A stretch of 64,000 nt of DNA from Streptomyces yatensis (GCF_018069625.1 NZ_CP072941.1:6386001-6450000), one strand, 5' to 3'; counted from the stretch's first letter, positions 26,982-36,118 are shown. Numbers and translations: made by a program. Notes: a model not told the origin generated them from the letters alone.

Positions 26982-28195
26982 GCCACCGCCTCGGCGCGGG
27001 ACGCGAGCGCCTCGGCGCGCAGGGCCGCCGCGCGGCGCAGGGCGTCCACGGTGGGGTCGCCGGTGGGGGTGCCGTCGGCGGGGCGTTCCATGGCGGCCGT
27101 AAGGACGGCGTCCATGGTGGTGAGCCCGCCCAGCTCGCCCCGGACGCCACGGCCCAGCGCCTCGACCCGGCCCGCCGCGCGGGACCGCGTCCGGCAGTGG
27201 GCGGCCAGCTCGCAGGTGGACAGGCACTCCGGGGCGTACGCCGCGTCCACCGCCTCGACGGCGGCCGTCAGCTCCTCGACCGGCCGGGTCGGGGTCCGGC
27301 CGTCGTCGGTGAGCCGGAGATCGAAGGTGGTGCCCTCGGGGAGGGCGGCGGCGATGTCCTCGATCCGGGTCAGCCGGTCCAGCTGCCGCCGGGTGACCGC
27401 GAGCTGCTTGCGCACATCGACCATTTCGGCGGTCGGCAGGTTGGAGAAGTCCTTGGGGCAGACGAGCAGCACATGATGGCGCACCCGGGCCCGTACGGAG
27501 GCGCCCTCCGCCGGGGTCACCGAGCCCTCGCGCGCCGCCGCGTCGTCCCCGCCCTCCGGCGGCCGGCCGGTCATCGCCGCCACCCGCTCCAGCGCCAGGG
27601 TGTAGACCGCGGACTGGCGGGCGGCCGCGCCCACCTTGGCCGGGTCGGCGGAGCCGTCCACCATGGGGAAGGACTTGATCTCCACGACCGTCCACGACCC
27701 GTCGGGGTGGACCACGACCGCGTCCGGCTCCAGGAAGGCGGGCGAGCCCGCGACGTCCAGGCTCACCATCGGATGGTCCAGCAGCGCCCAGCGCCCCGCC
27801 TCCGTGGCCTCGCGCAGCGCGAGCGCCGTACGGGCCGTGCGGCCCTGCGGCCCTGGCGCGGTCAGATCGGGGGTCGCCACGGCGCCGGGACCGGGCGCCT
27901 CCGAGCCGTCACGCAACCGCTCGTGCAGCAGCCGCACCAGATCGGCGCCGCCGTCCGCCTTGACCCGGGCCTCGAAGGAGTTGCCGCGCTGATGCGCGAA
28001 CTGCGACTGCCCGAAGTTCGCGGGAGCCCCCAGCGCCGACGCCAGCGCGCCCTTGTCGACCCCGGCCCCGTCCAGCAGCGCGCGGCGGCGGCAGCCCGGG
28101 TTGGCGGCCAGCGCGGCCAGCGCGCGGGCGTCCATCGGATGGGGAACGGTGGCCGGGCCGCGCAGCTCAGCGAGCCGCTGCCGCAGCCCCGTCAC
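26972..28195 (-). CDS. Cas4/RecB-like PD-(D/E)XK nuclease with four cysteines
   Basis: About 407 aa. The nuclease core has an H-x-RGNxFE segment (H68, E75), D158 and E172-I-K174 (in EPDAVVV and VVEIKSF), and QxxxY (Q194, Y198), the RecB-family motif. One cysteine near the N-terminus (C35) and three near the C-terminus (C324, C328, C334; CLSTCELAAHC) match the Fe-S cluster layout of Cas4, AddB and Dna2. The start is uncertain: GTG 28195 limits overlap with the upstream gene; GTG 28339 or ATG 28135 are possible. It heads the operon with the 553-aa protein and the helicase. Confidence 0.82.
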   Translation of the reverse strand: MTGLRQRLAELRGPATVPHPMDARALAALAANPGCRRRALLDGAGVDKGALASALGAPANFGQSQFAHQRGNSFEARVKADGGADLVRLLHERLRDGSEAPGPGAVATPDLTAPGPQGRTARTALALREATEAGRWALLDHPMVSLDVAGSPAFLEPDAVVVHPDGSWTVVEIKSFPMVDGSADPAKVGAAARQSAVYTLALERVAAMTGRPPEGGDDAAAREGSVTPAEGASVRARVRHHVLLVCPKDFSNLPTAEMVDVRKQLAVTRRQLDRLTRIEDIAAALPEGTTFDLRLTDDGRTPTRPVEELTAAVEAVDAAYAPECLSTCELAAHCRTRSRAAGRVEALGRGVRGELGGLTTMDAVLTAAMERPADGTPTGDPTVDALRRAAALRAEALASRAEAVACR

Positions 28196-29189
28196 CTGCC
28201 GCGGGGGCCGAACCGCCCGCGGTGGCTCCCCGGCCGCTGGTACCGGCACCGGCTCCCCGGCCGCCGTCGTCCGCGGCACCGTCGGTGCGTTGCCTGTCCG
28301 CGCCCCTGCCCTGCTGTCGGGGGATCCGTTCCCGTTCACGCGCCGAAGTCTCGCACTTGTCACCGACATTCGCGGGCACACCCGCGTTTCGGGAGGCGGT
28401 GACGGTCTCGCGGGCGGGACGCAGGCGGCTGCGCAGCGACTCCGTGAGCCGCAGCGCGGGGCGCGTCAGCAGCGCCCCGAGCGCCATGGTGGCGGCGCCG
28501 GCGACCGCGTCCAGGAAGTAGTGGTTGGCGGTGCCCATCACCACGAGCGTGATCGTCAGCGGATAGCCGACCGCGCCGATCTTGGCCCACGTGGAGCGTC
28601 CGTGCCGCCACAGGGCGACCCCGCACCACAGCGCCCATCCCACATGGAGGCTGGGCATCGCCGCGTACTGGTTGGTCAGCCCGCCCAGTCCGCGCGGTGC
28701 GCTGGCGTCCCCGCCCCACCAGCCGTACGAGCGGTACTGCGCCATGGTGTCGACGAAGCCGTGGCCCGCCTCCAGAAGCCGCGGCGGGCAGGTCGGCAGC
28801 AGCGTGAAGCCGATGAGCCCGATGATCGTGGATACCAGCAGCCAGGTGCGCAGAAAGCGGTAGTCCGACGCCTTACGGCGCTTCCACATCCACAGCAGGA
28901 TCGCGGGGGTCAGGACGTAGTGCAGCGAGGCGTAGGCGAAGTCCGCCGGTATGCCCAGGAGCGCGTGGGCCGTGAACAGATCGTTCAGCGGCGACTCGAA
29001 GTCGATGTTCAGACGCTGTTCGAAATGGAGGATCGCCAGACCATGATCGACGGCGGTGGACACGTCGCCGCGGGCCAGCAGCCGACCGGCCGAGTAGGCG
29101 GCGTACACCACCGCTATGAGCGGCAGTTCGGTCCACCAACGGGGCCGACTGCCCTGTGCTGCTCCGGCACGGGGCACCGTATGGGGCAT
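28167..29189 (-). CDS. PAP2-superfamily membrane phosphatase/transferase
   Basis: About 340 aa with roughly six hydrophobic helices. The catalytic PAP2 histidines are in PSLHVGWALW and GTANHYFLDAVAG, the form found in inositol-phosphorylceramide synthase-like PAP2_3 proteins. It probably acts on lipid phosphates at the membrane. ATG 29189 has GGAGAG 7 nt upstream. The last 70 residues are a hydrophilic, low-complexity tail whose codons overlap a second open frame leading into the downstream nuclease gene. Confidence 0.85.
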   Translation of the reverse strand: MPHTVPRAGAAQGSRPRWWTELPLIAVVYAAYSAGRLLARGDVSTAVDHGLAILHFEQRLNIDFESPLNDLFTAHALLGIPADFAYASLHYVLTPAILLWMWKRRKASDYRFLRTWLLVSTIIGLIGFTLLPTCPPRLLEAGHGFVDTMAQYRSYGWWGGDASAPRGLGGLTNQYAAMPSLHVGWALWCGVALWRHGRSTWAKIGAVGYPLTITLVVMGTANHYFLDAVAGAATMALGALLTRPALRLTESLRSRLRPARETVTASRNAGVPANVGDKCETSARERERIPRQQGRGADRQRTDGAADDGGRGAGAGTSGRGATAGGSAPAAGDGAAAAAR

Positions 29190-29500
29190 TCGGACGCTCT
29201 CCAAAGTTCAGGCGGCCACAAGAAGGCGCGCGGTCAACCGTACGGTGTAGGCGAAGCGACCAACGCACCGCCCCCGTCCGCGAGCGGCGCCCACTGTCGG
29301 AACCCCCCTGGCGGACCCGCGCGCAGACAGGAAGACGCCAGGAGTGACCCGGAGGTTGCCTGCCGATCACATGCGCGATGATGGAGGGATGGTGATCGGC
29401 CATGTGCCGGTTCCCGAAGAGTGCATGAAACCGCAGGCAGCGACGTGTAATGGGGCACGGCGGCGCCGCGGTGCGAAACCGGTGAAAGAAGGCAGTACGC
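29190..29500. other. Divergent intergenic region, 311 nt
   Basis: Promoter region for the PAP2 gene (left) and the histidine phosphatase (right). It contains a perfect 9-bp inverted repeat GCCGATCAC / GTGATCGGC (29362-29370 and 29392-29400), a candidate operator or hairpin. A short open frame from 29344 lacks convincing support. Confidence 0.5.
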
Positions 29501-30094
29501 ATGCCCCCACGCATCCTCCTGGCCCGGCACGGACAGACGCGGTGGTCGCTCTCCGGGAAGCACACCGGCCGTACGGACATCCCGCTGCTGGACGAGGGGC
29601 GGCGCGGCGCCAAGCTGCTCGGCGAGCGGCTGCACCACGGCCCCTGGGCGGGCCTTCCGGACGCCGAGGTGCGCACCAGCCCGCTGTCGCGGGCGAAGGA
29701 GACCTGTGAGCTGGCGGGCTTCGGCGACCGGGCGCGGGAGTGGGACGCGCTCCTGGAGTGGGACTACGGCGCGTACGAGGGGATGACCCCCGCCGAGATC
29801 AAGGCCGCCCGGCCCGACTGGCTCATCTGGCGCGACGGGGTGCCCGAGGGCGAGTCGATCGCCTCGATCGCGGCGCGGGCCGACGAGGTCGTGGCGTGGG
29901 CGCGCTCGGCCGACCGCGATGTGCTGGTCTTCGCCCATGGCCACATCCTGAGGACACTGGGCGCCCGTTGGCTCGGCCATGACGTCTCCTTCGCCGCCCG
30001 GATCCGGCTCGATCCGACGTCCCTGTCGGTGCTCGGCTGGGCCTACGGCGAACCCGCCATCGAGCGCTGGAACGACACCGGCCATCTCGACTGA
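29501..30094 (+). CDS. Histidine phosphatase (phosphoglycerate mutase-like)
   Basis: A 197-aa member of the histidine phosphatase superfamily. The catalytic RHG motif is [10 protein letters not shown] (about residues 7-16), and the second histidine lies in [12 protein letters not shown] (about 145-156). Conserved [10 protein letters not shown] completes the phosphate pocket. The length fits small broad-specificity phosphatases rather than glycolytic phosphoglycerate mutase. Substrate unknown. GAAGG lies 9 nt before the ATG. Confidence 0.92.
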   Translation: MPPRILLARHGQTRWSLSGKHTGRTDIPLLDEGRRGAKLLGERLHHGPWAGLPDAEVRTSPLSRAKETCELAGFGDRAREWDALLEWDYGAYEGMTPAEIKAARPDWLIWRDGVPEGESIASIAARADEVVAWARSADRDVLVFAHGHILRTLGARWLGHDVSFAARIRLDPTSLSVLGWAYGEPAIERWNDTGHLD

Positions 30095-30108
30095 GAGCCG
30101 AACCGGTG

Positions 30109-31539
30109 TCAGACCGGGCAGGCGCGGCCGGCCGTCTCAGGGCGGGTGACGGTCGCCTCATGGCGGTCGAGGAAGTCCGCGACCGCCTCATCGCGACCGT
30201 AAGGACGCAGTATCCGGGCCGTGTCGTCGAGCATCCGGCGGATCCGCGACGACTTCACCTGGTCCAGCAGGCCCAGGGCCCGGCCGGCCGCGGCGGCGGC
30301 CGCGTCGGGCGCGCCCCCGGCCACCAGATCGCTCGCCAACTCCGTGGTGAACAGCGCGATATTGCGCGTGAAGTGCGGGTTCTGGAGGGCGACCGCGTGC
30401 CGGGCGTGCTCCACGGCGCGTTTCCAGTCGCCCAGTGCCGACCAGCACTGCGCCTCCAGCCCCTCCAGTTCGGCCTCCCCGAAGAAGCTCATCCACTCGG
30501 GGTCGGCGTCGCAGGGCCCGCGCCCGAACTGCGTCCGGGCGCGCAGCAGCGCCCGCTCGCAGCCGCCCCGGTCGGGCAGCCAGGCGAGCCCCCCGGCCTC
30601 GCGCAGCGCGAGCAGCGACAGCAGCCGCGGCGAGGCGAGCCGCTCGGCGACCCGCTGGGCCGCCTGTGCCGCCCTTACGGCCTCGCGGGGGCGGCCGGCG
30701 TCGCGGGCGAGGAAGGCGGTGTTGCAGAACGCGTGGGTCTCCAGGGCGGCGTCGCCGGAGACCCGCGCGGTGGCCAGGGCCTCGGCGTAGTGGGACCGCG
30801 CGTCGGACAGCCGCCCGGAGTCATGGGCCAGCCAGCCCACCGAGATGGCCAGTTCACCGGCGCCCGCGAAGAGCCGCTCGGCGATGGAGCGGCTGTAGCC
30901 GCCCGCGTCGAGCAGCGCGTAGGCGGCGCTCAGCGGCTTGGCGGTGTGCGCGTAGAGGGAATCGGCGCCGTGCCGGTCGTCCAGTAACCGGATCCGCCGT
31001 ACGGCCTCCTCCACGGCGGCGGCCTCGGCCTCCCCCACTCGCCGTCCCGCCCGCCGGGGCGGCGTTCCGGTCCGGGGCGCGGCGGCCACGGCGGCGGCCG
31101 CCGCCCCACCGGCCATGAACGAGCGCCGTAGCAGTTCGCTCTCCTCGAAGATGTCGACGGTCCCCCTGCCCTGGGGCTCGGGAGGCCCGGGGCGCGGGCC
31201 GGGGAGGGATACGGGGACGGACAGGGGTACGGGTACGGGAGGGCCCATGGGGCCGCGGGCCTGGTGGCCGCGCACCGACTCACGGGAGGCGAAGCCGAGA
31301 TCCGTAAGGGTGCGGCCGGGGAACATATGGCGGAAGACCCGCTCGTACGCGTAGTTGGGGCAGCGGATCGCTCCCGACTCGACACGGCCGATATAGCGGG
31401 CGTCGCAGGAGACCTGCTCGCCGATCTCGAGGGCCGCGCGGCGCACGGACGCCGCGAACTCGGCGGGCGAGAGCTGTCCGCGCAGTCGGCGGAACGCGGT
31501 GTTCGGCCGGGGAGGCGGGGGCTCCGGAAGCGGCGTCAT
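30109..31539 (-). CDS. HTH-TPR regulator with a TTA codon
   Basis: A 476-aa protein. An XRE-like DNA-binding region near the N-terminus (about 15-75, SCDARYIGRVESGAIRCPNYAY) is followed by a Pro/Gly-rich linker, then an all-helical part (about 165-470) with tetratricopeptide-like repeats (AHDSGRLSDARSHYAEAL, ARDAGRPREAVRAAQAAQ). This resembles the helix-rich Streptomyces regulators that modulate development, but no named member is recognised. A short hydrophobic run follows the FMAGGAAAAAV segment. Codon 185 is TTA, so production may be bldA-dependent. GGGAGAGG precedes ATG 31539. Confidence 0.82.
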   Translation of the reverse strand: MTPLPEPPPPRPNTAFRRLRGQLSPAEFAASVRRAALEIGEQVSCDARYIGRVESGAIRCPNYAYERVFRHMFPGRTLTDLGFASRESVRGHQARGPMGPPVPVPLSVPVSLPGPRPGPPEPQGRGTVDIFEESELLRRSFMAGGAAAAAVAAAPRTGTPPRRAGRRVGEAEAAAVEEAVRRIRLLDDRHGADSLYAHTAKPLSAAYALLDAGGYSRSIAERLFAGAGELAISVGWLAHDSGRLSDARSHYAEALATARVSGDAALETHAFCNTAFLARDAGRPREAVRAAQAAQRVAERLASPRLLSLLALREAGGLAWLPDRGGCERALLRARTQFGRGPCDADPEWMSFFGEAELEGLEAQCWSALGDWKRAVEHARHAVALQNPHFTRNIALFTTELASDLVAGGAPDAAAAAAGRALGLLDQVKSSRIRRMLDDTARILRPYGRDEAVADFLDRHEATVTRPETAGRACPV

Positions 31540-31744
31540 GCTGTGCCTCTCCCTTGGGGATGCCAGGTGGGCGGGGGAGAACCGTACCGGCTGCGAGATC
31601 TCCGACACTCGGAGATTCCCGGCAAACGTTATATACCGCCCATGATCTGCCATGAACTGCCATCCTTTACGGCGGCATTCGGCCGTAGCCGTTGACACCG
31701 CCGCGCGTTGAATGAGGTGCGACCCGATGAAGAGGGAGGCCGGA

Positions 31745-32272
31745 GTGGACATCAGCCGCTCGCGGACTACTGCCCAGCACCCCCAGCGCCAGGACTGCGA
31801 TCTCGTCACCGTGCCCGCCCGCCAGGGGCTGGAGGCGGTGGACATCCTGCGTCGTGCGTGCGACGGCCTCGGTCCCGTCCTGCATGACAACGCCTGCGAC
31901 ACGCTCGGCTTCCTGGTACCGCCCGGAACGGCGGACGGCTGGGATCTGCCGGGCTCGGCGTGCACCCAGACATCCGGGCGTGGCATCCGGATAAATATCG
32001 GCTCCGGCACCGGCGCACCCGCCGAAGCCGGAGACACCCACACCGCGGGGACCCGGGCCGGGGACACCCCGTCCGGAGACGCCGCCCACGGAGGCACCGA
32101 AGCCGGAGGCACCGAATCCGGAGTGGCCGGGGACGACGCGCCGCCCGGTATCGGCACCGGCTGGCTGGTGCCGCCCGACGCGGCGTACACGGTCGCCACC
32201 GATCCCGCCGAGCTCCGGGCGGCGCTCGGCGAGGCGGCCCGCACGATCGAGGCCGTCGACCGCTGCCAGTGA
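31745..32272 (+). CDS. Conserved hypothetical protein, 175 aa
   Basis: Starts at GTG 31745 with GGGAGG 5 nt upstream. The N-terminal half (about 20-75, LVTVPARQGLEAVDILRRAC and LGFLVPPGTADGW) looks globular and recalls small Streptomyces proteins of the Prim-Pol/nucleotide-binding group, but the match is not secure. The middle is a Gly/Thr/Ala repeat linker (about 90-140). Function unknown. It is divergent from the HTH-TPR gene, sharing a 205-nt promoter region in which I see no clear motif. Confidence 0.65.
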   Translation: MDISRSRTTAQHPQRQDCDLVTVPARQGLEAVDILRRACDGLGPVLHDNACDTLGFLVPPGTADGWDLPGSACTQTSGRGIRINIGSGTGAPAEAGDTHTAGTRAGDTPSGDAAHGGTEAGGTESGVAGDDAPPGIGTGWLVPPDAAYTVATDPAELRAALGEAARTIEAVDRCQ

Positions 32273-32365
32273 TCCAGACCCCGGGTGACCGCCGCCATCA
32301 GCGGTGACCATCCGCCCCTCCCTGCCGGCGACCGGCTGTCAGCGGTCCGCCGCATACTGGGACAC

Positions 32366-33256
32366 ATGGCGAAAGGCACGAACAAGCGAGCCGCGCGCGG
32401 GCGCGGAGCGGCGCGGGGGCGCAGCCCCGAGCCGGTCACCGCATCCGTCGACGGGGGGCTCGCCGAGCTCGTGCCGGACCGGGACCGGCCGCGAGGCTGG
32501 ACGCTGCTGCTCGACGGCAAGCCGCAGTCGCATGTGGATCTCGACGATCCCGCGTATCTCGACTTCGAGTACCAGCGCAGATTCGGCCATCTCGCCGATC
32601 TCGTCGCCCCTCCCGGCCGCCCGCTGCACGCGGTCCATCTGGGCGGCGGCGCCTTCACCCTCGCCCGCTACATCGCGGCGACCCGCCCGCGCTCCACCCA
32701 GCAGATCATCGAGATCGACGCCCCGCTCGTCCAGTTCGTCCGCGGTGAGCTGCCGCTGGACCCCGGCGACCGGATACGGGTGCGCGGCGCCGACGCCCGG
32801 GCCGGGCTCGCCAAGGTGCCCGACGGCTGGGCGGATCTGATCATCGCGGATGTCTTCAGCGGGGCCCGTACGCCCGCCCATCTCACCAGTGTGGAGTTCC
32901 TCGCCGAGGTGCGGCGCGCCCTGCGCCCGGACGGGTGGTACGCGGCGAATCTCGCCGACGGCCCGCCGCTGGCCCATCTCAAGGCCCAGATCGCCACCGC
33001 CCGCGCCGCGTTCGCCGAGGTGTGTCTGACCGCCGACCCCGCCCTGCTGCGCGGCCGCCGCTTCGGCAACGCCGTGCTGCTGGCCGCCGACCGCGATCTG
33101 CCGCTGGCCGAGCTCACCCGCCGGGCCGCCGGAGATCCGCACCCCGCCCGGGTCGAACACGGTCGCGCGCTCGCGGACTTCACCGGTGGCGCGGCCCCGG
33201 TCACCGACGCGACCGCCGCCCCCTCCCCGGCCCCGCCACCCGCCGTCTTCACCTGA
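32366..33256 (+). CDS. Spermidine synthase-like methyltransferase-fold protein
   Basis: A 296-aa protein with the fold of polyamine aminopropyltransferases: HAVHLGGGAFTLARYI is the SAM/decarboxylated-SAM binding motif I, IIEIDAPLVQFVRG the acidic strand-2 end, and DLIIADVFSGARTP the post-II motif. It lacks the complete spermidine-synthase active-site tetrad region, so a methyltransferase or uncharacterised transferase is possible. A basic N-terminal tail (KRAARGRGAARGR) is unusual for the family. The ribosome site before ATG 32366 is weak. Confidence 0.8.
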   Translation: MAKGTNKRAARGRGAARGRSPEPVTASVDGGLAELVPDRDRPRGWTLLLDGKPQSHVDLDDPAYLDFEYQRRFGHLADLVAPPGRPLHAVHLGGGAFTLARYIAATRPRSTQQIIEIDAPLVQFVRGELPLDPGDRIRVRGADARAGLAKVPDGWADLIIADVFSGARTPAHLTSVEFLAEVRRALRPDGWYAANLADGPPLAHLKAQIATARAAFAEVCLTADPALLRGRRFGNAVLLAADRDLPLAELTRRAAGDPHPARVEHGRALADFTGGAAPVTDATAAPSPAPPPAVFT

Positions 33257-33258
33257 GC

Positions 33259-33287
33259 GGGGGCGGACCGGCAGCCGGCCCGCCCCC
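33259..33287. terminator. Hairpin after the spermidine synthase-like gene
   Basis: Interrupted stem of 8 bp (GGGGGCGG/CCGCCCCC) plus 4 bp around a small loop, directly after the stop at 33256. Convergent with the leftward 33351 gene. Confidence 0.7.
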
Positions 33288-33350
33288 CTAAGCGGCCACG
33301 ACACAGCCGCGGAGGAACGACCGCACCTCGCGGCACTTCCCGCGGAGCGC

Positions 33351-33935
33351 TCAGTGCTCGTCGATACGGACCTGCGGCGGGCCGTCATGCCAGGTGCAGA
33401 AGATCGTGGTGGTGTCGGCCCCGGAGACGAAGTCCACCCGGATCCACTCGGTCTGCTTCCACACCTGCATCTGCCATCCGCCGTCCGGTGTCGCCGAGAC
33501 CAGATCCGCCGACGCCGCCCGGATGTCGAAGACCGCCCGGCCGCCCTTGGCCGGATAGCTGCGCACCTCTCCGCTCTCCTCCGGCCGCGCCGTTTCCTTC
33601 CGGGGCGGCGCCTGCGTCGGCTTCCGGGCGCGCCCGGCCGAACCAGCTCCCGTCCCCTTATCCCCATCGGATCCCGCGTCCGCCCCCGGGCGCGAAGGCG
33701 AGGACGACGAAGAGGGTGAAGTCGCCGAGGGCGACGGCGGTTTGGGCCGGTGCGTCGAGGAGGACCAGGCCCCGTTCGCCGAACGGGAGCCGTCCGCGAT
33801 CGGCAGTGCGCGCGGCGGATCGTAGGCCGTTCCGGTCAGCACGGTCCGCACGCCGTACCACGACAGCGTGACCGCGGCGCCGGTCGCCAGGACCCACGCC
33901 AGACATTGGACCAGACCTCTTCGCATCTTCCCCAT
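33351..33935 (-). CDS. Exported or membrane-anchored hypothetical protein, 194 aa
   Basis: An N-terminal hydrophobic helix (about 8-30) is followed by a long Ser/Pro-rich low-complexity stretch (about 50-110) and a C-terminal globular part (about 120-194, WQMQVWKQTEWIRVDFVSG and CTWHDGPPQVRID). No lipobox. The architecture suggests a membrane-anchored extracytoplasmic domain on a flexible stalk. It is divergent from a two-component system and may be a target or accessory. Confidence 0.75.
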   Translation of the reverse strand: MGKMRRGLVQCLAWVLATGAAVTLSWYGVRTVLTGTAYDPPRALPIADGSRSANGAWSSSTHRPKPPSPSATSPSSSSSPSRPGADAGSDGDKGTGAGSAGRARKPTQAPPRKETARPEESGEVRSYPAKGGRAVFDIRAASADLVSATPDGGWQMQVWKQTEWIRVDFVSGADTTTIFCTWHDGPPQVRIDEH

Positions 33936-33968
33936 CCTGCCTCACCCGAATGGCGTACGGTGCCGCTC

Positions 33969-34682
33969 ATGGCAAGTGTGCTCGTCGTCGAGGACGACCA
34001 GTTCGTACGCTCAGCCCTCATACGGCAGTTGACCGAGGCGTCCCATACCGTGCGCAGCGTCGGCACCGCCCTGGAGGCGTTGCGCGAGGTGGCACAGATC
34101 GGATTCGACGTCGTCATCCTGGACCTCGGCCTGCCCGATCTGGACGGGGCGGAGGCACTCAAGATGCTGCGCGGCATCACCGATGTGCCGGTCATCGTGG
34201 CCACCGCCCGTGACGACGAGGGCGAGATCGTCCGGCTGCTCAACGACGGCGCCGACGACTACCTGGTCAAGCCGTTCTCCGTGGCGCATCTCTCCGCCCG
34301 GATGACCGCCGTGCTGCGCCGGGTGCGCGGGGGCGGGGCGGGCGAGCCGGGCCGGGCGGCGGCGCCCCCGGCGGTGCTCCGGGTCGGCGGGCTGGCCGTC
34401 GATCCGCTGCGCCGCCAGGCCCACTTGGACGGGGTGACGCTCGATCTGACCCGGCGGGAATTCGATCTGCTGGCCTACCTCGCCGGGCGGCCCGGCGTCG
34501 TGGTGCCGCGCCGCGAGCTCCTCGCCGAGGTCTGGCGGCAGGCGTACGGGGACGACCAGACGATAGACGTCCATCTGTCCTGGCTGCGCCGCAAGCTGGG
34601 CGAGACGGCCGCCCGGCCGCGCTATCTCCATACGCTGCGCGGGGTCGGCGTCAAACTGGAGCCCCCGGCGGAGCCCACGTGA
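33969..34682 (+). CDS. OmpR-family response regulator
   Basis: A 237-aa regulator: a receiver domain with ED/D and VILDLGLPDLDG carrying the phosphoacceptor Asp near residue 52, K in YLVKPF (about 103), and a winged-helix C-terminal domain (FDLLAYLAGRPGVVVPRREL to IDVHLSWLRRKLG). Its stop overlaps the start of the histidine kinase gene (GTGA), so the pair is co-translated. Confidence 0.94.
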   Translation: MASVLVVEDDQFVRSALIRQLTEASHTVRSVGTALEALREVAQIGFDVVILDLGLPDLDGAEALKMLRGITDVPVIVATARDDEGEIVRLLNDGADDYLVKPFSVAHLSARMTAVLRRVRGGGAGEPGRAAAPPAVLRVGGLAVDPLRRQAHLDGVTLDLTRREFDLLAYLAGRPGVVVPRRELLAEVWRQAYGDDQTIDVHLSWLRRKLGETAARPRYLHTLRGVGVKLEPPAEPT

Positions 34683-36082
34683 GATGGGCCCTGGTCAAGG
34701 TCTGCCTGGCGGTCACCGCGATGGTGGTGGTCGCCTTCGCCGTACCGCTCGGCCTCGTCGTCAAGGAGCTGGCCCGGGACCGGGCGTTCGCCGACGCCGA
34801 GCGGCAGGCCGCCACCATCGGCCCGGCGCTCGCCATCACCACCGAGCGGGCGCGGCTGCAGCGCGCGGTGGCCAGCACCCAGGCGGGCGGGGACGGCCGG
34901 ATGGCGGTGCATGTCCCCGATGAGCCGGGCGAGCCGGGGAGCGGCTACGACCTCGGCAAGAGCCGTGCGGCCAAGGGCGAGCTGGCCACCGCGCGGCGGC
35001 TGGGCCGCGCCTCGGTGTCCGACGCCCCCGGGGGCTACGCACTGCTCCAGCCGACCGCACTGGGCAGCGGTCAGGTCGCGGTCGTGGAGGTGTTCGTCCC
35101 GCGTGGGGTGGTCACCAGCGGGGTGACCACGTCCTGGCTGGTGCTGGCGGGGGTGGGTCTCGCGCTGATCGTCGGCGCGGTCGCCACCGCCGACCGGCTC
35201 GGCACCCGGCTGGTGCGTCCGGCCGGGCGGCTCGCCGACGCCGCCCACGACCTGGGCCATGGCGAGCTCGGGGTGCGGGTCCCGGAGGACGGCCCGGCCG
35301 AACTCCGCGCGGCCGCCGCCGCGTTCAACTCCATGGCCGACCAGGTGGTCCAGCTGCTGGCCGGTGAGCGCGAGCTGGCCGCCGACCTCTCCCACCGGCT
35401 CCGTACCCCGCTCACTGTGCTGCGCCTCAACGCCGCCTCGCTGGGCGAGGGACCGGCGGCCGACCAGACCCGCGCCGCCGTCGCCCAGTTGGAGCGCGAG
35501 GTCGACCAGATCATCCGCACCGCGCGCCAGCAGAAGACGCACACCCCGTCCGGCTGTGACGCCTCCGAGGTGATCCGGGACCGGATGGAGTTCTGGTCCG
35601 CGCTGGCCGAGGACGAGGACCGTAGGGTGCGGCTGGCCGGGGTCGACCGGACCGTACGGGTGCCGGTGGCCCGCCCCGAACTCGGCGCCGCGCTGGACGC
35701 CCTGCTCGGCAATGTCTTCCGGCACACGCCCGAGGGCACGGCGTTCGCGGTCGACGTGCACGATGGTGGGGACGCCAGCAACTCAGTGATCATCCTGGTC
35801 TCCGACGCGGGCCCCGGCATCGCCGACCCGGACGCGGCGCTCCGCCGCGGCCACGGCGACGGCGGCCCCGGCTCGACCGGCCTCGGCCTGGACATCGTGC
35901 GCCGGGTCGCGGAGTCCACGGGCGGCGATCTGCGGATCGGGCGGTCGGTGCTGGGCGGCACCGAGGTACGGGTGTGGCTCTCGCTGAACGGCGGCGGCTC
36001 CGCGGACCCGGGGCAGCGGCGGCGCGGCCGTAAGCGGAAGACCCGGGGCCGCGCCCGGCCCAAGGAGACCGCGGAGCATTAA
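34679..36082 (+). CDS. HAMP-type sensor histidine kinase
   Basis: A 467-aa kinase. One helix near the N-terminus (about 5-28), an extracellular loop (about 30-145), a second helix (about 148-170), a HAMP-like region, then HisKA with H239 in DLSHRLRTPLTVL and an HATPase domain with NVFRHTP, DAGPGI and STGLGLDIVRRV. It ends in a basic RKRKTRGRARPK tail. It pairs with the preceding OmpR-type regulator. The signal is unknown. The following gene is a chitinase, but co-regulation is only suggested by proximity. Confidence 0.93.
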   Translation: MRWALVKVCLAVTAMVVVAFAVPLGLVVKELARDRAFADAERQAATIGPALAITTERARLQRAVASTQAGGDGRMAVHVPDEPGEPGSGYDLGKSRAAKGELATARRLGRASVSDAPGGYALLQPTALGSGQVAVVEVFVPRGVVTSGVTTSWLVLAGVGLALIVGAVATADRLGTRLVRPAGRLADAAHDLGHGELGVRVPEDGPAELRAAAAAFNSMADQVVQLLAGERELAADLSHRLRTPLTVLRLNAASLGEGPAADQTRAAVAQLEREVDQIIRTARQQKTHTPSGCDASEVIRDRMEFWSALAEDEDRRVRLAGVDRTVRVPVARPELGAALDALLGNVFRHTPEGTAFAVDVHDGGDASNSVIILVSDAGPGIADPDAALRRGHGDGGPGSTGLGLDIVRRVAESTGGDLRIGRSVLGGTEVRVWLSLNGGGSADPGQRRRGRKRKTRGRARPKETAEH

Positions 36083-36098
36083 TCGCCGCCCATGGGTT

Positions 36099-36118
36099 CC
36101 TTAAGGCAGCCATAAGAT
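36099..36118 (+). promoter_or_regulatory. Direct-repeat candidate operator upstream of the chitinase gene
   Basis: Two AT-rich hexamers, TTAAGG (36101) and ATAAGA (36112), are spaced 11 bp apart, one helical turn, within an otherwise GC-rich 138-nt gap. This is the spacing used by OmpR-type regulators. Assignment to the adjacent regulator is inference. Confidence 0.35.
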
